64,000 bases of DNA. It comes from Paenibacillus profundus (GTDB lineage Bacteria > Bacillota > Bacilli > Paenibacillales > Paenibacillaceae). The position numbers and the translations under genes were made by a program. Location: the NCBI RefSeq assembly GCF_021369635.1, contig NZ_JAJNBZ010000001.1, positions 434,001 through 498,000 of the forward strand, given 5' to 3'. The notes beneath the pieces were generated by a model, which saw only the letters and a list, made by a program, of their open reading frames with translations, did no database searches and was not told where the DNA came from. Numbering within the stretch: position 1 is the first letter of the stretch; each line of letters opens with the position of its first letter. This document shows, piece after piece, positions 27,960-38,487 of this stretch.

Positions 27960-30621
27960 ACAAGAGAAGGACAATAAAGACAAATTGAGAGTGTATGAAT
28001 ATGCCAAATCGCTCAATATGAGCAGCAAAGAAATTATTACGATTCTCAAGCGTATTAACATTCCAGTAAACAACCATATGAGTGTAATGGAGAATGATGC
28101 AGTGGTAAAAGTAGAACAGTTTTTTAAGGATGTAAAAGCAAATGCACAAGCGAAGCGTGAGGGCGGACCGCAATCTAAACCGCAAACGCAAGCGCAAGTC
28201 AGTCAAGTGAGCAGCAAACCTGCCGAAGCGCCAAAGAGAACGGACAACAGCGGTAAAGAAGGCAACGAGAATAAGCCGCGTCAAGGACAGCGTGAAGGAC
28301 AGCGTGAAGGACAGCGTCATCCGCAGCGTGAAGGACAGCGTGATGGAAATCGCAGTGGTTCGCGTGATGGACGTCCGTCGAGCCCAGCGGCTTCTTCGGA
28401 TCGCAACGCTAATCGTGGTGGAGCTCGTGATGGTCAAAGAGAACAACAGAGACAGGGCGGCGATAGACAAACTTCTATGAATACAAGACAAGGTAACAAT
28501 CAGGGGAAACCGACGGGACAAGGTGAACAACGCAGACCGCAGCAAGGCGGCCAATCCAATAATATGAATCGGGGCGGACAGCAGAGAACTGCACCGCAGC
28601 AGCAGCAGCGTAACGACCAAGGCAAATCGCAACAGCCTCAGCGTCAACAGCAGCCTGCACGCAGCTTCGATTCGACGAATAACGACAGCTTCTCTCAGAA
28701 GCCAGGCGGCAACAAAAATCAAAGCAGAAAGCCGAACTCCACGACTAAGCGCTTTGATGACAACAGAACGGGCGGCGGCATGCGCAACGGTCGTGGCGGT
28801 CGCGGCGGCAAGAACCGCGGCAGAGGGAACAATCAACAGCAAGTGCATCGTGAAAAAATTGACAATACACCGAAAAAGATTATTGTGCGCGGAGAGATGA
28901 CGGTAGGAGAACTCGCGAAGCTGCTCCACAAGGATGCTTCCGAAGTCATCAAGAAGCTCTTATTCCTCGGTGTGATGGCGACCATCAACCAAGAGGTCGA
29001 TTTGGAAACGATTCAGCTGATTGCGGATGAGTTCAAGGTTGAAGTGGACTTGAAACTTCCGGTTTCCGAAGATCCGTTCGAAGAAACAGAAGAAAAAGAC
29101 GAAGAAGCTGACCTGCAAGAGCGTCCGGCTGTCGTTACAATTATGGGTCACGTCGACCACGGGAAGACGACTCTGCTTGATGCTATCCGCAAAACAAATG
29201 TAACAAGTGCTGAAGCGGGCGGTATTACGCAGCATATCGGAGCATACCAAGTCGAATACAACAATAAGAAGGTTACGTTCCTGGATACACCGGGTCACGA
29301 GGCATTTACATTGATGCGTTCCCGTGGTGCGCAAGTTACGGACATTACGATTATCGTCGTAGCGGCAGATGACGGTGTCATGCCGCAAACCGTAGAAGCG
29401 ATTAGCCATGCAAAAGCAGCAAATTGCCCGATTATTGTTGCCGTGAACAAGGTTGATAAGCCAGAAGCTAACCCGGATCGCGTGAAGCAAGAATTGACGG
29501 AATATGAACTCGTTCCAGAAGAATGGGGCGGAGATACGATTTTCGTCAACGTGTCTGCGAAACAGGGCATGGGGCTTGATGAACTGCTTGAAATGATTTT
29601 GCTCGTGTCAGAAGTAAATGAGTACAAGGCGAACCCTGACAAACGAGCTCGCGGTACGGTTATCGAAGCAGAGCTTGATAAAGGCCGCGGACCGGTCGTG
29701 CGTATTCTCGTGCAGCACGGAACGCTCAAAGTCGGAGATGCCTTCGTAGCCGGCACATGCTTCGGGCGTGTACGCGCGATGGTTAATGATCGTGGACGCC
29801 GCTTGAAAGAAGCAGGTCCATCTACTCCAGTAGAAATTACAGGTTTGACTGATGTTCCGCAAGCAGGCGATCCGTTCATGGCGTTCGAGGACGAGCGCAA
29901 AGCGCGTTCCATTGCGGAGAAGCGTGCAACGACATACAGACAAAGCCAGTTGGGCGCCAATACGCGCGTAACGCTTGACGACCTGTTCAAGCACATTAAA
30001 GAAGGCGAAATGAAAGAACTGAACGTCATCATTAAAGGGGACGTGCAAGGTTCGGTCGAAGCGCTGCGCGGTTCGCTTCAGAAAATCGACGTTGAAGGTG
30101 TTCGCGTCAAGATTTTGCATTCCGGTGTCGGCGCCATTACCGAATCCGATATCATCCTGGCGACGGCTTCCAACGCCATTGTCGTCGGATTCAACGTTCG
30201 TCCGGACGCGCAAGCGAAAGCAACGGCGGATGAAGAGAAAGTGGACATTCGTCTGCATCGAGTCATCTACACTATCGTAGAAGAAATCGAGCAAGCGATG
30301 AAAGGGATGCTTGATCCGGAGTATAAAGAAGTCGTTATTGGTCATGCTGAAGTACGGAATACGTTCAAAATCAGCAAGATCGGTACGATTGCGGGCTGTA
30401 TGATTACGCAAGGCAAGATTTCCCGCGCGGCAGAAGCTCGCTTGATTCGCGATGGCATCGTCATTTTCGAAGGGAAAATCGACTCGCTTAAGCGCTTCAA
30501 GGATGATGCAAAAGAAGTCGCACAAGGATATGAGTGTGGAATTATGCTGGATAAGTACAACGATCTCAGAGAAGGCGACGTCATCGAAGCGTTTGTCATG
30601 GAGACGGTTGAACGCAAATAA
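27952..30621 (+). CDS. infB: Translation initiation factor IF-2
   Basis: 889 residues starting at TTG, overlapping the previous gene by 8 nt. N-terminal IF2_N domain (about 8-60), then a very long Gln/Arg/Gly-rich linker (about 65-300) with tandem REGQ units encoded at 28288-28344, then a second IF2_N (about 305-355), the GTPase (G1 GHVDHGKT near 398, DTPGHE, NKVDKP) and C-terminal domains II, III and IV. Positions initiator tRNA on the 30S subunit. B. subtilis IF-2 is about 716 residues; the extra length lies in the linker. The linker base composition is repetitive but the frame is intact. Confidence 0.97.
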   Translation: MTKQEKDNKDKLRVYEYAKSLNMSSKEIITILKRINIPVNNHMSVMENDAVVKVEQFFKDVKANAQAKREGGPQSKPQTQAQVSQVSSKPAEAPKRTDNSGKEGNENKPRQGQREGQREGQRHPQREGQRDGNRSGSRDGRPSSPAASSDRNANRGGARDGQREQQRQGGDRQTSMNTRQGNNQGKPTGQGEQRRPQQGGQSNNMNRGGQQRTAPQQQQRNDQGKSQQPQRQQQPARSFDSTNNDSFSQKPGGNKNQSRKPNSTTKRFDDNRTGGGMRNGRGGRGGKNRGRGNNQQQVHREKIDNTPKKIIVRGEMTVGELAKLLHKDASEVIKKLLFLGVMATINQEVDLETIQLIADEFKVEVDLKLPVSEDPFEETEEKDEEADLQERPAVVTIMGHVDHGKTTLLDAIRKTNVTSAEAGGITQHIGAYQVEYNNKKVTFLDTPGHEAFTLMRSRGAQVTDITIIVVAADDGVMPQTVEAISHAKAANCPIIVAVNKVDKPEANPDRVKQELTEYELVPEEWGGDTIFVNVSAKQGMGLDELLEMILLVSEVNEYKANPDKRARGTVIEAELDKGRGPVVRILVQHGTLKVGDAFVAGTCFGRVRAMVNDRGRRLKEAGPSTPVEITGLTDVPQAGDPFMAFEDERKARSIAEKRATTYRQSQLGANTRVTLDDLFKHIKEGEMKELNVIIKGDVQGSVEALRGSLQKIDVEGVRVKILHSGVGAITESDIILATASNAIVVGFNVRPDAQAKATADEEKVDIRLHRVIYTIVEEIEQAMKGMLDPEYKEVVIGHAEVRNTFKISKIGTIAGCMITQGKISRAAEARLIRDGIVIFEGKIDSLKRFKDDAKEVAQGYECGIMLDKYNDLREGDVIEAFVMETVERK

Positions 30622-30675
30622 ACACACCTGTACGGCAGCAGCTTCCACAGCAACTAATGAAATGAGGTGTTTCCC

Positions 30676-31032
30676 ATGGCGAACATTCGTGCTGGACGGG
30701 TTGGCGAACAAATGAAAAAGGAATTGAGTCAACTTATACAACTGGAATTAAAAGATCCTCGCATCGGCTTTGTTACGGTGACGGGAGTAGACGTGACTAA
30801 TGACTTGTCGCTTGCGAGAGTCTATCTCAGTGTCATGGGCGATGAAGAACAGAAAGAGCAAACTATTAAAGCGCTGGATAAAGCAAGTGGATTTCTCCGT
30901 TCCGAGGTCGGAAAACGAATCCGTCTTCGCCATACTCCAGAGCTGTCGTTCAAGATAGATGCTTCGATTGAATATGGAAGTCGAATTGAAAAGCTGCTTG
31001 GTGATATTCGCGAGGAGAACGATACACCATGA
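30676..31032 (+). CDS. rbfA: Ribosome-binding factor A
   Basis: 118 residues from ATG 30676, with TGAGGTG upstream; the GTG 9 nt earlier overlaps the Shine-Dalgarno and is unlikely. RbfA KH-like fold: [38 protein letters not shown]. Cold-shock factor for 30S maturation. Overlaps nrnA by 4 nt (ATGA). Confidence 0.95.
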   Translation: MANIRAGRVGEQMKKELSQLIQLELKDPRIGFVTVTGVDVTNDLSLARVYLSVMGDEEQKEQTIKALDKASGFLRSEVGKRIRLRHTPELSFKIDASIEYGSRIEKLLGDIREENDTP

Positions 31033-32105
31033 TGCAGCGCAACAAGCAGGAACAAGTGGAATCGAGCTTACGGCTCGATTCACTTGTCTCAACAGAGAAT
31101 TGCATGGCTGAGCAGTTTTCTCCGTCATACGTTGTTGAATTGCAAAAAGCTTGCGATTTTGTTCGTGCTTGCAACAACGTGCTTGTCGTATCTCATGTCC
31201 AGCCTGATGGAGATGCAATAAGCTCAACCCTCGTTATTGGTTGGCTGCTCCGCAGATGGAACAAGACCTTCAAGATGGTGAATGAGAACGGAGTGCCGCA
31301 TCGGCTGCGCTACTTGTCGATGTCCGAGGTCGTACGCTCCTATGCAGATGAAGAGGAGAGACATTCGCAACTTACGTATGACATGGTCATCTGTGTGGAC
31401 TGTGCGGATTATTCTCGTATCGGCAAAATTGCGCAGTGGGTGGCTCAAGATGCCCGCATCTTGAACATCGACCATCACCCGACCAACGATCACTATGGCG
31501 AAGTCGCGTTAATTCGAGAAGATGCTGCAGCTACAGCAGAGATTCTGTTCGATATGCTGCAAGTGTCTGGCGAGGAACTCGATTCGGAAGTGGCGACGAT
31601 GCTGTATACCGGGATTTTGACTGACACTGGGGGATTCCGGTACAGCAATACGACCCCGCATGTTATGGCGATTGCGTCACAGCTGCTGAAGCACGGAGTA
31701 GATGGCAACGATATTGCCGATCGGCTGCTAGAGAAAATGTCGATGCCGCAAGTTCAACTCATTAAGCGAGGGCTCTCGCGCCTGTCCTTCACTCCCGATC
31801 AGAAGATTGGCTGGTTGTATATTTCACCGGAAGATATGATTGATACGGGAGCGTTGAGCGAGGATTTGGAAGGGCTCGTCAATTATCCGCGCAATATTGA
31901 AGGGGTGGAAGTCGGCCTGTTGTTCAAGCAGGTGGATGAGACCGGAGTCAAGGTCAGCATGCGTTCTGCCGGGACGGTGAATGTCGCTGAGATTGCTCAG
32001 CATTTCGGTGGCGGAGGACATGTTGTTGCTGCCGGGTGCAAAATTAACGGACAATTGCATGATGTCATTACTATGGTTGTAGAACGGGTGAATCAGTCTT
32101 TATGA
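31029..32105 (+). CDS. nrnA: NrnA, nanoRNase and pAp phosphatase (DHH family)
   Basis: 358 residues. DHH phosphoesterase motifs: [28 protein letters not shown]; the DHHA1 domain ends with [11 protein letters not shown]. Degrades short oligonucleotides and dephosphorylates 3'-phosphoadenosine 5'-phosphate. The N-terminus is about 25 residues longer than usual; an internal ATG at 31104 is a possible alternative start, but GAGGAG about 12 nt before 31029 and the ATGA overlap with rbfA favour the longer form. Overlaps truB by 4 nt. Confidence 0.93.
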   Translation: MMQRNKQEQVESSLRLDSLVSTENCMAEQFSPSYVVELQKACDFVRACNNVLVVSHVQPDGDAISSTLVIGWLLRRWNKTFKMVNENGVPHRLRYLSMSEVVRSYADEEERHSQLTYDMVICVDCADYSRIGKIAQWVAQDARILNIDHHPTNDHYGEVALIREDAAATAEILFDMLQVSGEELDSEVATMLYTGILTDTGGFRYSNTTPHVMAIASQLLKHGVDGNDIADRLLEKMSMPQVQLIKRGLSRLSFTPDQKIGWLYISPEDMIDTGALSEDLEGLVNYPRNIEGVEVGLLFKQVDETGVKVSMRSAGTVNVAEIAQHFGGGGHVVAAGCKINGQLHDVITMVVERVNQSL

Positions 32106-33019
32106 CAAAGTATCATGGTGTGCTGCCGGTATGGAAGCCGACCGATTGGACATCGCATGATGTCGTAGCGAAGGTTCGCCGATTGATTTGGGAGAAACGA
32201 ATCGGTCATACAGGCACATTGGATCCACAGGTGGTTGGCGTATTGCCGCTATGCATCGGGAAGGCGACCCGCTTGGTGGAATATTTGCAGGAAATGCCTA
32301 AAGAATATGAAGCGACGCTGCGCTGTGGTGTATCTACGAATACGGAAGATATGAGCGGAGAAGTGATAGAACGAAGCGATGCTTCTCATCTTACTGAAGA
32401 AATGGTAAGGGACGCCATACTAGCGTTCGTGGGCAACATCGAGCAAGTGCCGCCGATGTTCTCGGCCGTCAAAGTGAACGGCAAGCGATTATATGAGCTG
32501 GCAAGAGAAGGAAAGTCTGTTGAACGAACGCCTCGTCAGGTGACGATTTACAATATTGAGCTTCAGGAAATGCAGCTTGGTCAAGCCGAGCCTGAAATAC
32601 GGTTTCGCGTATTGTGCTCCAAAGGGACTTACATTCGTACATTATGTGTGGATATCGGGCGCAAGCTTGGTGTTCCGGCGACGATGTCCAATCTGAAGCG
32701 GACAATATCTGCCAACTTCACTGAAGATCAATGTGTGACGTTCGAGCAGATCGAACAAGCCATCGCCGAAGATTCCTTCACATCGATGCTCGTTCCTGTG
32801 GATGAAGCAATTTCTTTTATGCCGAAGACGTGCGTTATGGAGCGATATACGACGTATGCCACTCAAGGACGGGGCATTCCGGTTCATGCTTTGTCTCCGC
32901 AACCTTTGACGAACACCATCGTTCGGTTGTATGATGAACAGGGAACGTTCTTTGGAATCTTTCATGTACCTGAGGGGCAGTCGGAGTTGCGCCCCATCAA
33001 AGTATTTCTACCCGAATGA
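32102..33019 (+). CDS. truB: tRNA pseudouridine-55 synthase TruB
   Basis: 305 residues. The catalytic Asp is in GHTGTLDPQVVGVLP near 39; the C-terminal domain includes VLCSKGTYIRTLCVDIG. Modifies U55 in the T-loop of most tRNAs. In frame and coupled to nrnA by ATGA. A hairpin with arms GCGCAAA/TTTGCGC follows at 33038. Confidence 0.95.
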   Translation: MTKYHGVLPVWKPTDWTSHDVVAKVRRLIWEKRIGHTGTLDPQVVGVLPLCIGKATRLVEYLQEMPKEYEATLRCGVSTNTEDMSGEVIERSDASHLTEEMVRDAILAFVGNIEQVPPMFSAVKVNGKRLYELAREGKSVERTPRQVTIYNIELQEMQLGQAEPEIRFRVLCSKGTYIRTLCVDIGRKLGVPATMSNLKRTISANFTEDQCVTFEQIEQAIAEDSFTSMLVPVDEAISFMPKTCVMERYTTYATQGRGIPVHALSPQPLTNTIVRLYDEQGTFFGIFHVPEGQSELRPIKVFLPE

Positions 33020-33035
33020 AGCTGTTAGAGAGAGA

Positions 33036-33072
33036 CAGCGCAAATGGAGTTATCTGGTACTCTTTTTGCGCC
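33036..33072 (+). terminator. Terminator-like hairpin after truB
   Basis: GCGCAAA-TGGAGT...ACTCT-TTTTGCGC pairs with a T-rich 3' arm, but no T-run follows the stem. Confidence 0.4.
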
Positions 33073-33111
33073 ACCTTTTCGTCTTATATTGTGAAAGGGA
33101 GAACATACTAG

Positions 33112-33273
33112 AAGTGCGTATTCAAAAAGGTCACTTTTGAGCACTGAGAAGTATACAACTTTTCGTAAGAAAACTGCATCGGAAGCATAGGCTCTTCTAG
33201 AGTGAATGCAAGATTCGACGTTGAATGACATCTTGGGATGCTTCGTGAAAAAAGGGGACTTTTTGAACAACTT
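33112..33273 (+). repeat. Interspersed intergenic element, family 1, copy A
   Basis: About 160 bp in the truB-ribF gap. The left end AAGTGCGTATTCAAAAAGGTC is the inverse of the right end GGGGACTTTTTGAAC. Inside are TTTTC-GTAA-GAAAA (33160-33173), an AGCATAGGCT hairpin and a GAGTGAATGCAAGATTCG core. The 8-mer CTAGAAGT occurs just at both edges (33108-33115 and 33274-33281). The rest of the 318-base gap 33020-33337 holds the truB hairpin and nothing else I can name. Confidence 0.8.
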
Positions 33274-33337
33274 CTAGAAGTAACATAAACGGTTAGTTGC
33301 AACCGCAAAACGATAGAATGCAGGGGCTCTGATTACG

Positions 33338-34318
33338 ATGGAAACGATACCTTTACACGCACCGCTCGATGACACGAGCTGGACTTCATGCCGACAACCG
33401 CAAGTGTTGGTACTAGGTCATTTTGATGGAATTCATACAGGACACGCACAAGTGATTCAGCGTGCGTTGGACTATGGAGCAGAACACGGCTTGCCGGTCG
33501 GATTGATGACATTTCATCCGCATCCGAAAGGAGTATTCGGCAGATCTGAATATCACCGTTATGTGACGCCGCCAATGGAAAAGGAACGAATTTTGTCCCG
33601 AATGGGTCTGGATCGCTTGTACGTTGTTCAGTTTGACATGTCGTTCGCCCAAGTATCGGCGCAGAAATTCGCCGAGGCCGTATGCGCGCTTGGAGTGAAG
33701 CATGTAGTCATCGGCTTTGACTATCGATTTGGTCATCGCGGGGAGGGAACGGCTGAGATGTTGAAAGATTGGGGAAATGACTGCTTTACCGTAGATATTG
33801 TGCCTGCGCACAGCGAAGACGGTACGAAAGTGAGCAGCACACGGATTCGTCAATGCTTGGCTCAAGGTGACATTACGAAGGCCAATCAACTCTTAGGCCG
33901 GCCATATCTGATTCAGGGCGAGGTCATTCATGGAGACGCACGCGGCCGGACTATCGGCTTTCCGACAGCCAACGTAAATCCTGAGGAGCCGTACATTATT
34001 CCTGCAATCGGAGTATACGCCGCGAAGGTGAAGGTTGGCGGGACATGGTATGACGGCGTGCTGAGCATCGGTCTGAAGCCTACGTTCAAGTCCGGAGAAA
34101 CCGTACCGACCATTGAAGCGCATCTATTTGATTTTGATGCCGATATTTATGGGGAAACAATTGCTATAGCCGTGATGGATTATATCCGTTCTGAACAGAA
34201 GTTTAACTCGATTCAAGATTTAATTGCGCAAATAACAGCGGATGCGGAAGAAGCACGCCAACGATTAGCTGCTATGGATGCAGAATCGATGTTCTCCTGC
34301 GCGGCTCAAGAGCGATAA
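33338..34318 (+). CDS. ribF: Bifunctional riboflavin kinase/FAD synthetase
   Basis: 326 residues. N-terminal FMN adenylyltransferase domain with GHFDGIHTGHAQVI near 29, FDYRFGHRGEG and VSSTRIRQCLAQGD; C-terminal flavokinase domain from about 185 with GRTIGFPTANVNP and GVYAAKVKVGGTWYDGVLSIG. Converts riboflavin to FMN and FAD. The protein starts METIPLHAPLDD, slightly longer than some homologues. Known as ribC in B. subtilis. Confidence 0.95.
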   Translation: METIPLHAPLDDTSWTSCRQPQVLVLGHFDGIHTGHAQVIQRALDYGAEHGLPVGLMTFHPHPKGVFGRSEYHRYVTPPMEKERILSRMGLDRLYVVQFDMSFAQVSAQKFAEAVCALGVKHVVIGFDYRFGHRGEGTAEMLKDWGNDCFTVDIVPAHSEDGTKVSSTRIRQCLAQGDITKANQLLGRPYLIQGEVIHGDARGRTIGFPTANVNPEEPYIIPAIGVYAAKVKVGGTWYDGVLSIGLKPTFKSGETVPTIEAHLFDFDADIYGETIAIAVMDYIRSEQKFNSIQDLIAQITADAEEARQRLAAMDAESMFSCAAQER

Positions 34319-34346
34319 GCTGCAGATAGATAAAGCGAAACATCGT

Positions 34347-34375
34347 TTTACTTTTGCGATTGATGATGCTATACT
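34347..34375 (+). promoter_or_regulatory. Sigma-A promoter of rpsO
   Basis: TTTACT at 34347-34352, 17-nt spacer, TATACT at 34370-34375; it lies in the ribF-rpsO gap. Confidence 0.75.
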
Positions 34376-34383
34376 AATAACGT

Positions 34384-34450
34384 TGTCGTATTTGCGACAC
34401 TTGTCCTTAGCTTGGTTACACGATCTCACCGACGGTAACGAGGCTAATGG
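34384..34450 (+). promoter_or_regulatory. rpsO leader, likely S15 autoregulatory structure
   Basis: A GTCG/CGAC hairpin is followed by TTAGC (34407-34411) and GTTAC (34415-34419), pairing with GTAAC (34435-34439) and GCTAA (34443-34447). Bacillales rpsO leaders fold to mimic the S15 site on 16S rRNA; this bipartite stem between promoter and Shine-Dalgarno fits such a role. Class assignment is by position and fold, not by consensus search. Confidence 0.55.
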
Positions 34451-34486
34451 CGTACATCAATTTACACATATTAGGAGGTGAATAGG

Positions 34487-34756
34487 ATGGCATTAACTCA
34501 AGAGCGCAAACATCAGCTTATTGAAGAACACAAGACGCACGCATCGGACACGGGTTCTCCGGAAGTGCAAATCGCTATCCTTACGCAAAACATTATTAAT
34601 TTGACGGATCACTTGCGTACGCACAAGAAAGACCATCATTCCCGTCGTGGTTTGTTGAAAATGGTTGGTCAACGCCGTAAGTTGTTGGCTTACTTGAAGC
34701 AGAAAGACGTTAAGCGTTACAGCGCATTGATCGAAAAACTCGGTCTTCGCCGATAA
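34487..34756 (+). CDS. rpsO: Ribosomal protein uS15
   Basis: 89 residues from ATG 34487 (AGGAGGTG upstream; the GTG at 34478 is part of that signal). Signatures: [40 protein letters not shown]-type motif. Nucleates the 16S central domain. Has its own promoter and a structured leader, and is followed by a terminator before pnp. Confidence 0.97.
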   Translation: MALTQERKHQLIEEHKTHASDTGSPEVQIAILTQNIINLTDHLRTHKKDHHSRRGLLKMVGQRRKLLAYLKQKDVKRYSALIEKLGLRR

Positions 34757-34765
34757 TAGCACGAC

Positions 34766-34827
34766 CCCAAGCAGCCTGGTTGTTCACCGCCGCCTGATAA
34801 TGCGGCATGCAACTGGGTTGCTTTTTA
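34766..34827 (+). terminator. Terminator after rpsO
   Basis: AAGCAGCCTGGTTG pairs with CAACTGGGTTGCTT, with an inner GCCGC/GCGGC stem, followed by TTTTT. It is likely leaky, because pnp follows with no clear strong promoter. Confidence 0.75.
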
Positions 34828-34879
34828 GTGATTAAGAAAGCTCATACATAATTATATGGGACAAGCTCCTCTTTAAAGT

Positions 34880-34920
34880 GGGAGTTCAAAAGGGAATTTT
34901 TGTGCAACCTCTTTAAACGG
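34880..34920 (+). repeat. Terminal fragment of family 1 element (copy F)
   Basis: GTTCAAAAGGGAATTTTTGTGCAACCTC resembles the right end of copies A, C and D (AAAAGGGGACTTTTTGAACAAC) with two or three differences. The core is missing. Lies in the rpsO-pnp gap. Confidence 0.4.
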
Positions 34921-34994
34921 TATTTTGAATAAAATGCAGGAAATACTGGGAGTAGTGCCGAAATGATTACTGTTTAAACTTAAGGAGGGATCCG

Positions 34995-37202
34995 ATGAAC
35001 CGCATCGAGATGGAACTTGGCGGAAGAACGCTCGTAATGGAGACAGGCCTTCTGGCCAAGCAAGCTAATGCGGCGGTTAAGGTTCAATATGGCGACACGG
35101 TTGTGCTTTGTACCGTTACGGCATCGAAGGAACCGAAGGATTTAGATTTCTTTCCGTTAACCGTCAATTATGAAGAACGTTTGTATGCTGTTGGTAAAAT
35201 ACCTGGAGGATTCATCAAACGTGAAGGTCGACCAAGCGAGAAGGCGATTCTTGCTAGCCGCCTGATTGATCGTCCAATTCGTCCGTTGTTCCCGGAAGGG
35301 TTCCGCAATGACATTCAAATCGTTGACCTGGTCATGAGCGTAGACCAAGACTGTCCTCCAGAAATCGCAGCGATGATCGGTACATCCGCTGCATTGACCA
35401 TATCGGACGTACCGTTTAATGGACCGATTGGCGGCGTCATTGTCGGGCGCATCGACGGACAGTTTATTATTAATCCGACAGTAGAGCAAGAAGAGAAGAG
35501 CGACATTCATCTTACTGTGGCCGGCACGAAGGACGCCATTATGATGGTTGAAGCTGAAGCAGACGAAGTGCCAGAAAATGTAATGCTCGAAGCGATTATG
35601 TTCGGTCATGAAGAGATTAAAAAAATTGTCGCTTCCATTGAGAAGTTTGCCGAAATGTCAGGCGTGGCGAAGATGGAAGTCAAGCTGCATGCCGTTGAAG
35701 CCGATGTGAATCAAGCTGTGCGCGCATTTGCTCTGGAACGTCTCGTCGAAGCGATCCGCATTCCTGAGAAGCACGCACGTCAAGAAGCAATCGACACCAT
35801 CAATCAAGAAACGGTGGCCCATTTCGAAGAGATCTATATGGAAACGCCAGAGAAGCTGGACGATGTCAAAGAGACGCTGTATGATATCGTGAAAGAAGAA
35901 GTTCGTCGTCTGATTACGCATGACAAAGTGCGTCCGGATGGCCGGAATCTGGATGAAATCCGGCACATCGAATGCGATACAGGGCTGCTTCCGCGCACGC
36001 ACGGTTCAGGTCTATTCACGCGTGGCCAGACACAAGCGCTCAGCATTTGTACGTTAGGTGCGCTTGGCGATGTGCAAATCTTGGATGGCCTCGGTCTGGA
36101 AGAATCGAAACGCTTCATGCATCATTACAATTTCCCGCCGTTCTCTGTAGGTGAAGCACGTCCGCTTCGTGCGCCAGGACGTCGTGAAATCGGTCATGGT
36201 GCGCTTGGTGAGCGTGCGTTGTCCAAAGTCATTCCACCGGAAACGGAATTCCCTTACACGATTCGTCTCGTATCCGAAGTGCTGGAATCGAACGGTTCTA
36301 CGTCGCAAGCTAGTATTTGCGCAAGCACATTAGCTATGATGGACGCAGGCGTACCGATTAAAGCACCGGTTGCCGGAATCGCAATGGGACTGATTAAAGA
36401 TGGCGAGCATTTTTCTATTTTGTCGGATATTCAGGGGATGGAAGACCATCTCGGTGATATGGACTTCAAAGTGGCAGGTACGGCAGAAGGCGTAACGGCC
36501 ATTCAAATGGACATCAAAATTGACGGCATTGACCGTGATATTTTGACGCAAGCGCTCGCGCAAGCTCGTGAAGGCCGGATGTTCATTTTGGGAAAAATGC
36601 TCGAAGTGATTCAACAGCCGCGTGAATCGTTGTCTAAATATGCGCCGAAAATTCTTATCATGCAGATTAATCCAGATAAAATCCGCGATGTTATCGGAGC
36701 TGGTGGTAAAGTCGTCAATAAAATTATTGAAGAAACCGGCGTTAAGGTGGACATCGAACAGGATGGGCGCATCTTCATCGCTTCCCCTAGCGAAGAAGCG
36801 AATGATCGCGCTCGCGAGATGATCGAGGGCATTGTGAAAGAAGTGGTTGTCGGTGAAACCTATACTGCGACGGTGAAGCGCATTGAGAAGTTTGGTGCCT
36901 TTGCAGAGATTCTTCCGGGTAAAGAAGGTCTTGTGCACGTTTCGCAGTTGTCTACCGAGCGTGTCGCCAAAGTAGAGGATGTCGTGTCCATCGGTGATAA
37001 GATTGAAGTGAAGGTCGTTGAAATCGACCAGCAAGGCCGCATCAATCTGTCGCGCAAAGTGTTGCTCGAGCCCGCTCAACCGACGGATGGCGCTGCAACC
37101 GAAGCAATAACTGCAGATCGCCCGCGGAATAATGGCAGCCGCCACAATCAAGGTGGACAACGTCCGCCGCGAGGACCGCGCCCGCCGAAGCCGCAAGCAT
37201 AG
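34995..37202 (+). CDS. pnp: Polynucleotide phosphorylase
   Basis: 735 residues. Two RNase PH domains (first about 5-215, second about 310-545, including [25 protein letters not shown] and [20 protein letters not shown]), a KH domain with [11 protein letters not shown] near 570, and an S1 domain ([22 protein letters not shown]) ending in a short basic Arg/Gly/Pro tail. Phosphorolytic 3'-5' RNA decay. TAAGGAGGGA precedes the ATG. Confidence 0.97.
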   Translation: MNRIEMELGGRTLVMETGLLAKQANAAVKVQYGDTVVLCTVTASKEPKDLDFFPLTVNYEERLYAVGKIPGGFIKREGRPSEKAILASRLIDRPIRPLFPEGFRNDIQIVDLVMSVDQDCPPEIAAMIGTSAALTISDVPFNGPIGGVIVGRIDGQFIINPTVEQEEKSDIHLTVAGTKDAIMMVEAEADEVPENVMLEAIMFGHEEIKKIVASIEKFAEMSGVAKMEVKLHAVEADVNQAVRAFALERLVEAIRIPEKHARQEAIDTINQETVAHFEEIYMETPEKLDDVKETLYDIVKEEVRRLITHDKVRPDGRNLDEIRHIECDTGLLPRTHGSGLFTRGQTQALSICTLGALGDVQILDGLGLEESKRFMHHYNFPPFSVGEARPLRAPGRREIGHGALGERALSKVIPPETEFPYTIRLVSEVLESNGSTSQASICASTLAMMDAGVPIKAPVAGIAMGLIKDGEHFSILSDIQGMEDHLGDMDFKVAGTAEGVTAIQMDIKIDGIDRDILTQALAQAREGRMFILGKMLEVIQQPRESLSKYAPKILIMQINPDKIRDVIGAGGKVVNKIIEETGVKVDIEQDGRIFIASPSEEANDRAREMIEGIVKEVVVGETYTATVKRIEKFGAFAEILPGKEGLVHVSQLSTERVAKVEDVVSIGDKIEVKVVEIDQQGRINLSRKVLLEPAQPTDGAATEAITADRPRNNGSRHNQGGQRPPRGPRPPKPQA

Positions 37203-37287
37203 GCTGCACTTGGGTGTATTCATATTGTAACGGACTTCGATTCCGTTGCACACTTGAAACGCCGGATGGCGATTATAGGATTCAAGG

Positions 37288-37320
37288 AAAGAGGCAGACT
37301 GGTTTCTGGCTCTTTTTTTG
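37288..37320 (+). terminator. Terminator after pnp
   Basis: AAAGAGGCAGA...TCTGGCTCTTTTTTTG hairpin with one mismatch, followed by a T-run. Confidence 0.65.
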
Positions 37321-37422
37321 CGTCTATTTTCTTTGTTCTCCTTTCTAATCATCCTTGTCCGCATAAGCTGCGCCGAAATGGCATAGAATCAGAAGGACAA
37401 ACTTTGGAAGGGAATGGACGCC

Positions 37423-38427
37423 ATGCGGCCTATCATATGGAAATGGATTGTAATTGCGGCGAGCGTACTCGGAGTTCTGCTCATCGCTTCTGAGACCGAG
37501 GTGGGAACATTTATTCAGGAACGCAAGGCAGATCTTGTGATGAGTGAAGCGTTTCAGACGGATTCGATCGAGGCGTTGGAGCATAATCCGCTCATGCAGC
37601 GGATTATGGCGGAAGCGAAGCAGCACGAGGTTGCGCCGATAAATGCTCGTATTGATCGAGTATGGAAAGCAATTCCCGGGTATAACGGAGTCGAGGCCGA
37701 TATAGAACGGACCTACAAGGCAAATAAGGGGAAATTAGAGCAGGATAAACTGAAATGGATACTGCGAGAGGTGAAGCCAGAAGTTTCGTTGCGTGATTTG
37801 GAACCGCAGCCGATATATAGAGGGAACCCGAATAAGCCGATGGTGGCGCTTATGATTAACGTCGCATGGGGAAATGAGTTTATTACTCCGATGTTGAAGG
37901 TGCTGCAGGAGGAGAAGGTGAAGGCAAGTTTTTTTCTGGATGGAAGCTGGTTGAGTAAAAATCCCGATGTGGCAAAACAAATTCAAGCCGAGGGACACGA
38001 ATTGGAAAATCATGCGTATACGCATCCCAATATGAGCGAGCTTAGCGCAGGACTGCAGTCGCAGCAAATCGAGAAGACAAAACGGCTTCTAAAAGAAACG
38101 TTAGGTGTCGAAAACAAATGGTTTGCTCCGCCGTCCGGCGACTTTAATGCGTTGACGGTAACCACTGCGCATGCACATGGCTTATCAACCGTCTTATGGA
38201 CGCTTGATACGGTGGATTGGAAGAAGCCTGAACCTTCCACTATATTGCAGAAAATAAGGAAGAAGGTCGAACCGGGTACGCTTATTTTGATGCATCCAAC
38301 CTCCTCATCCAGCCGTGCATTACAGGATATGATACGTATTATCAAAGATAAAGGGTTTCATCCGGGAACGGTGAGCGACACGCTGTCCGAACAGCGCGTT
38401 CCGTTGGTTCCAGTTGAGAGACGGTAA
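37423..38427 (+). CDS. ylxY: YlxY-like polysaccharide deacetylase homologue
   Basis: The start is set at ATG 37423, 10 nt after GGAAGGG; the ATG 9 nt earlier is too close. 334 residues: an N-terminal membrane anchor (IIWKWIVIAASVLGVLLIA), a spacer region, then a NodB-type domain (about 140-330). The usual metal-binding Asp pair of NodB (FDDGP) is replaced by MINVAWGNEF. HAYTHPN still provides the two histidines, and TSSSSRALQDMI follows. Likely extracytoplasmic. Whether it retains deacetylase activity is unclear. The position after pnp matches ylxY of B. subtilis, which shows the same substitution as far as I recall. Confidence 0.88.
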   Translation: MRPIIWKWIVIAASVLGVLLIASETEVGTFIQERKADLVMSEAFQTDSIEALEHNPLMQRIMAEAKQHEVAPINARIDRVWKAIPGYNGVEADIERTYKANKGKLEQDKLKWILREVKPEVSLRDLEPQPIYRGNPNKPMVALMINVAWGNEFITPMLKVLQEEKVKASFFLDGSWLSKNPDVAKQIQAEGHELENHAYTHPNMSELSAGLQSQQIEKTKRLLKETLGVENKWFAPPSGDFNALTVTTAHAHGLSTVLWTLDTVDWKKPEPSTILQKIRKKVEPGTLILMHPTSSSSRALQDMIRIIKDKGFHPGTVSDTLSEQRVPLVPVERR

Positions 38428-38487
38428 GTTTTTTGGTAGGATTAGATAGGCATGCATGGATAGAATTACGGATGAGGAGGATTGCCG

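Noticed and set aside
28288-28345. Possible CRISPR-like tandem repeats
   Set aside because: The units are in-frame coding repeats (REGQ) of IF-2 with no spacers.
27931-28929. 332-codon antisense ORF across the infB linker
   Set aside because: Leu/Arg/Thr-rich composition reflects the complement of the repetitive linker; no start signal and no family.
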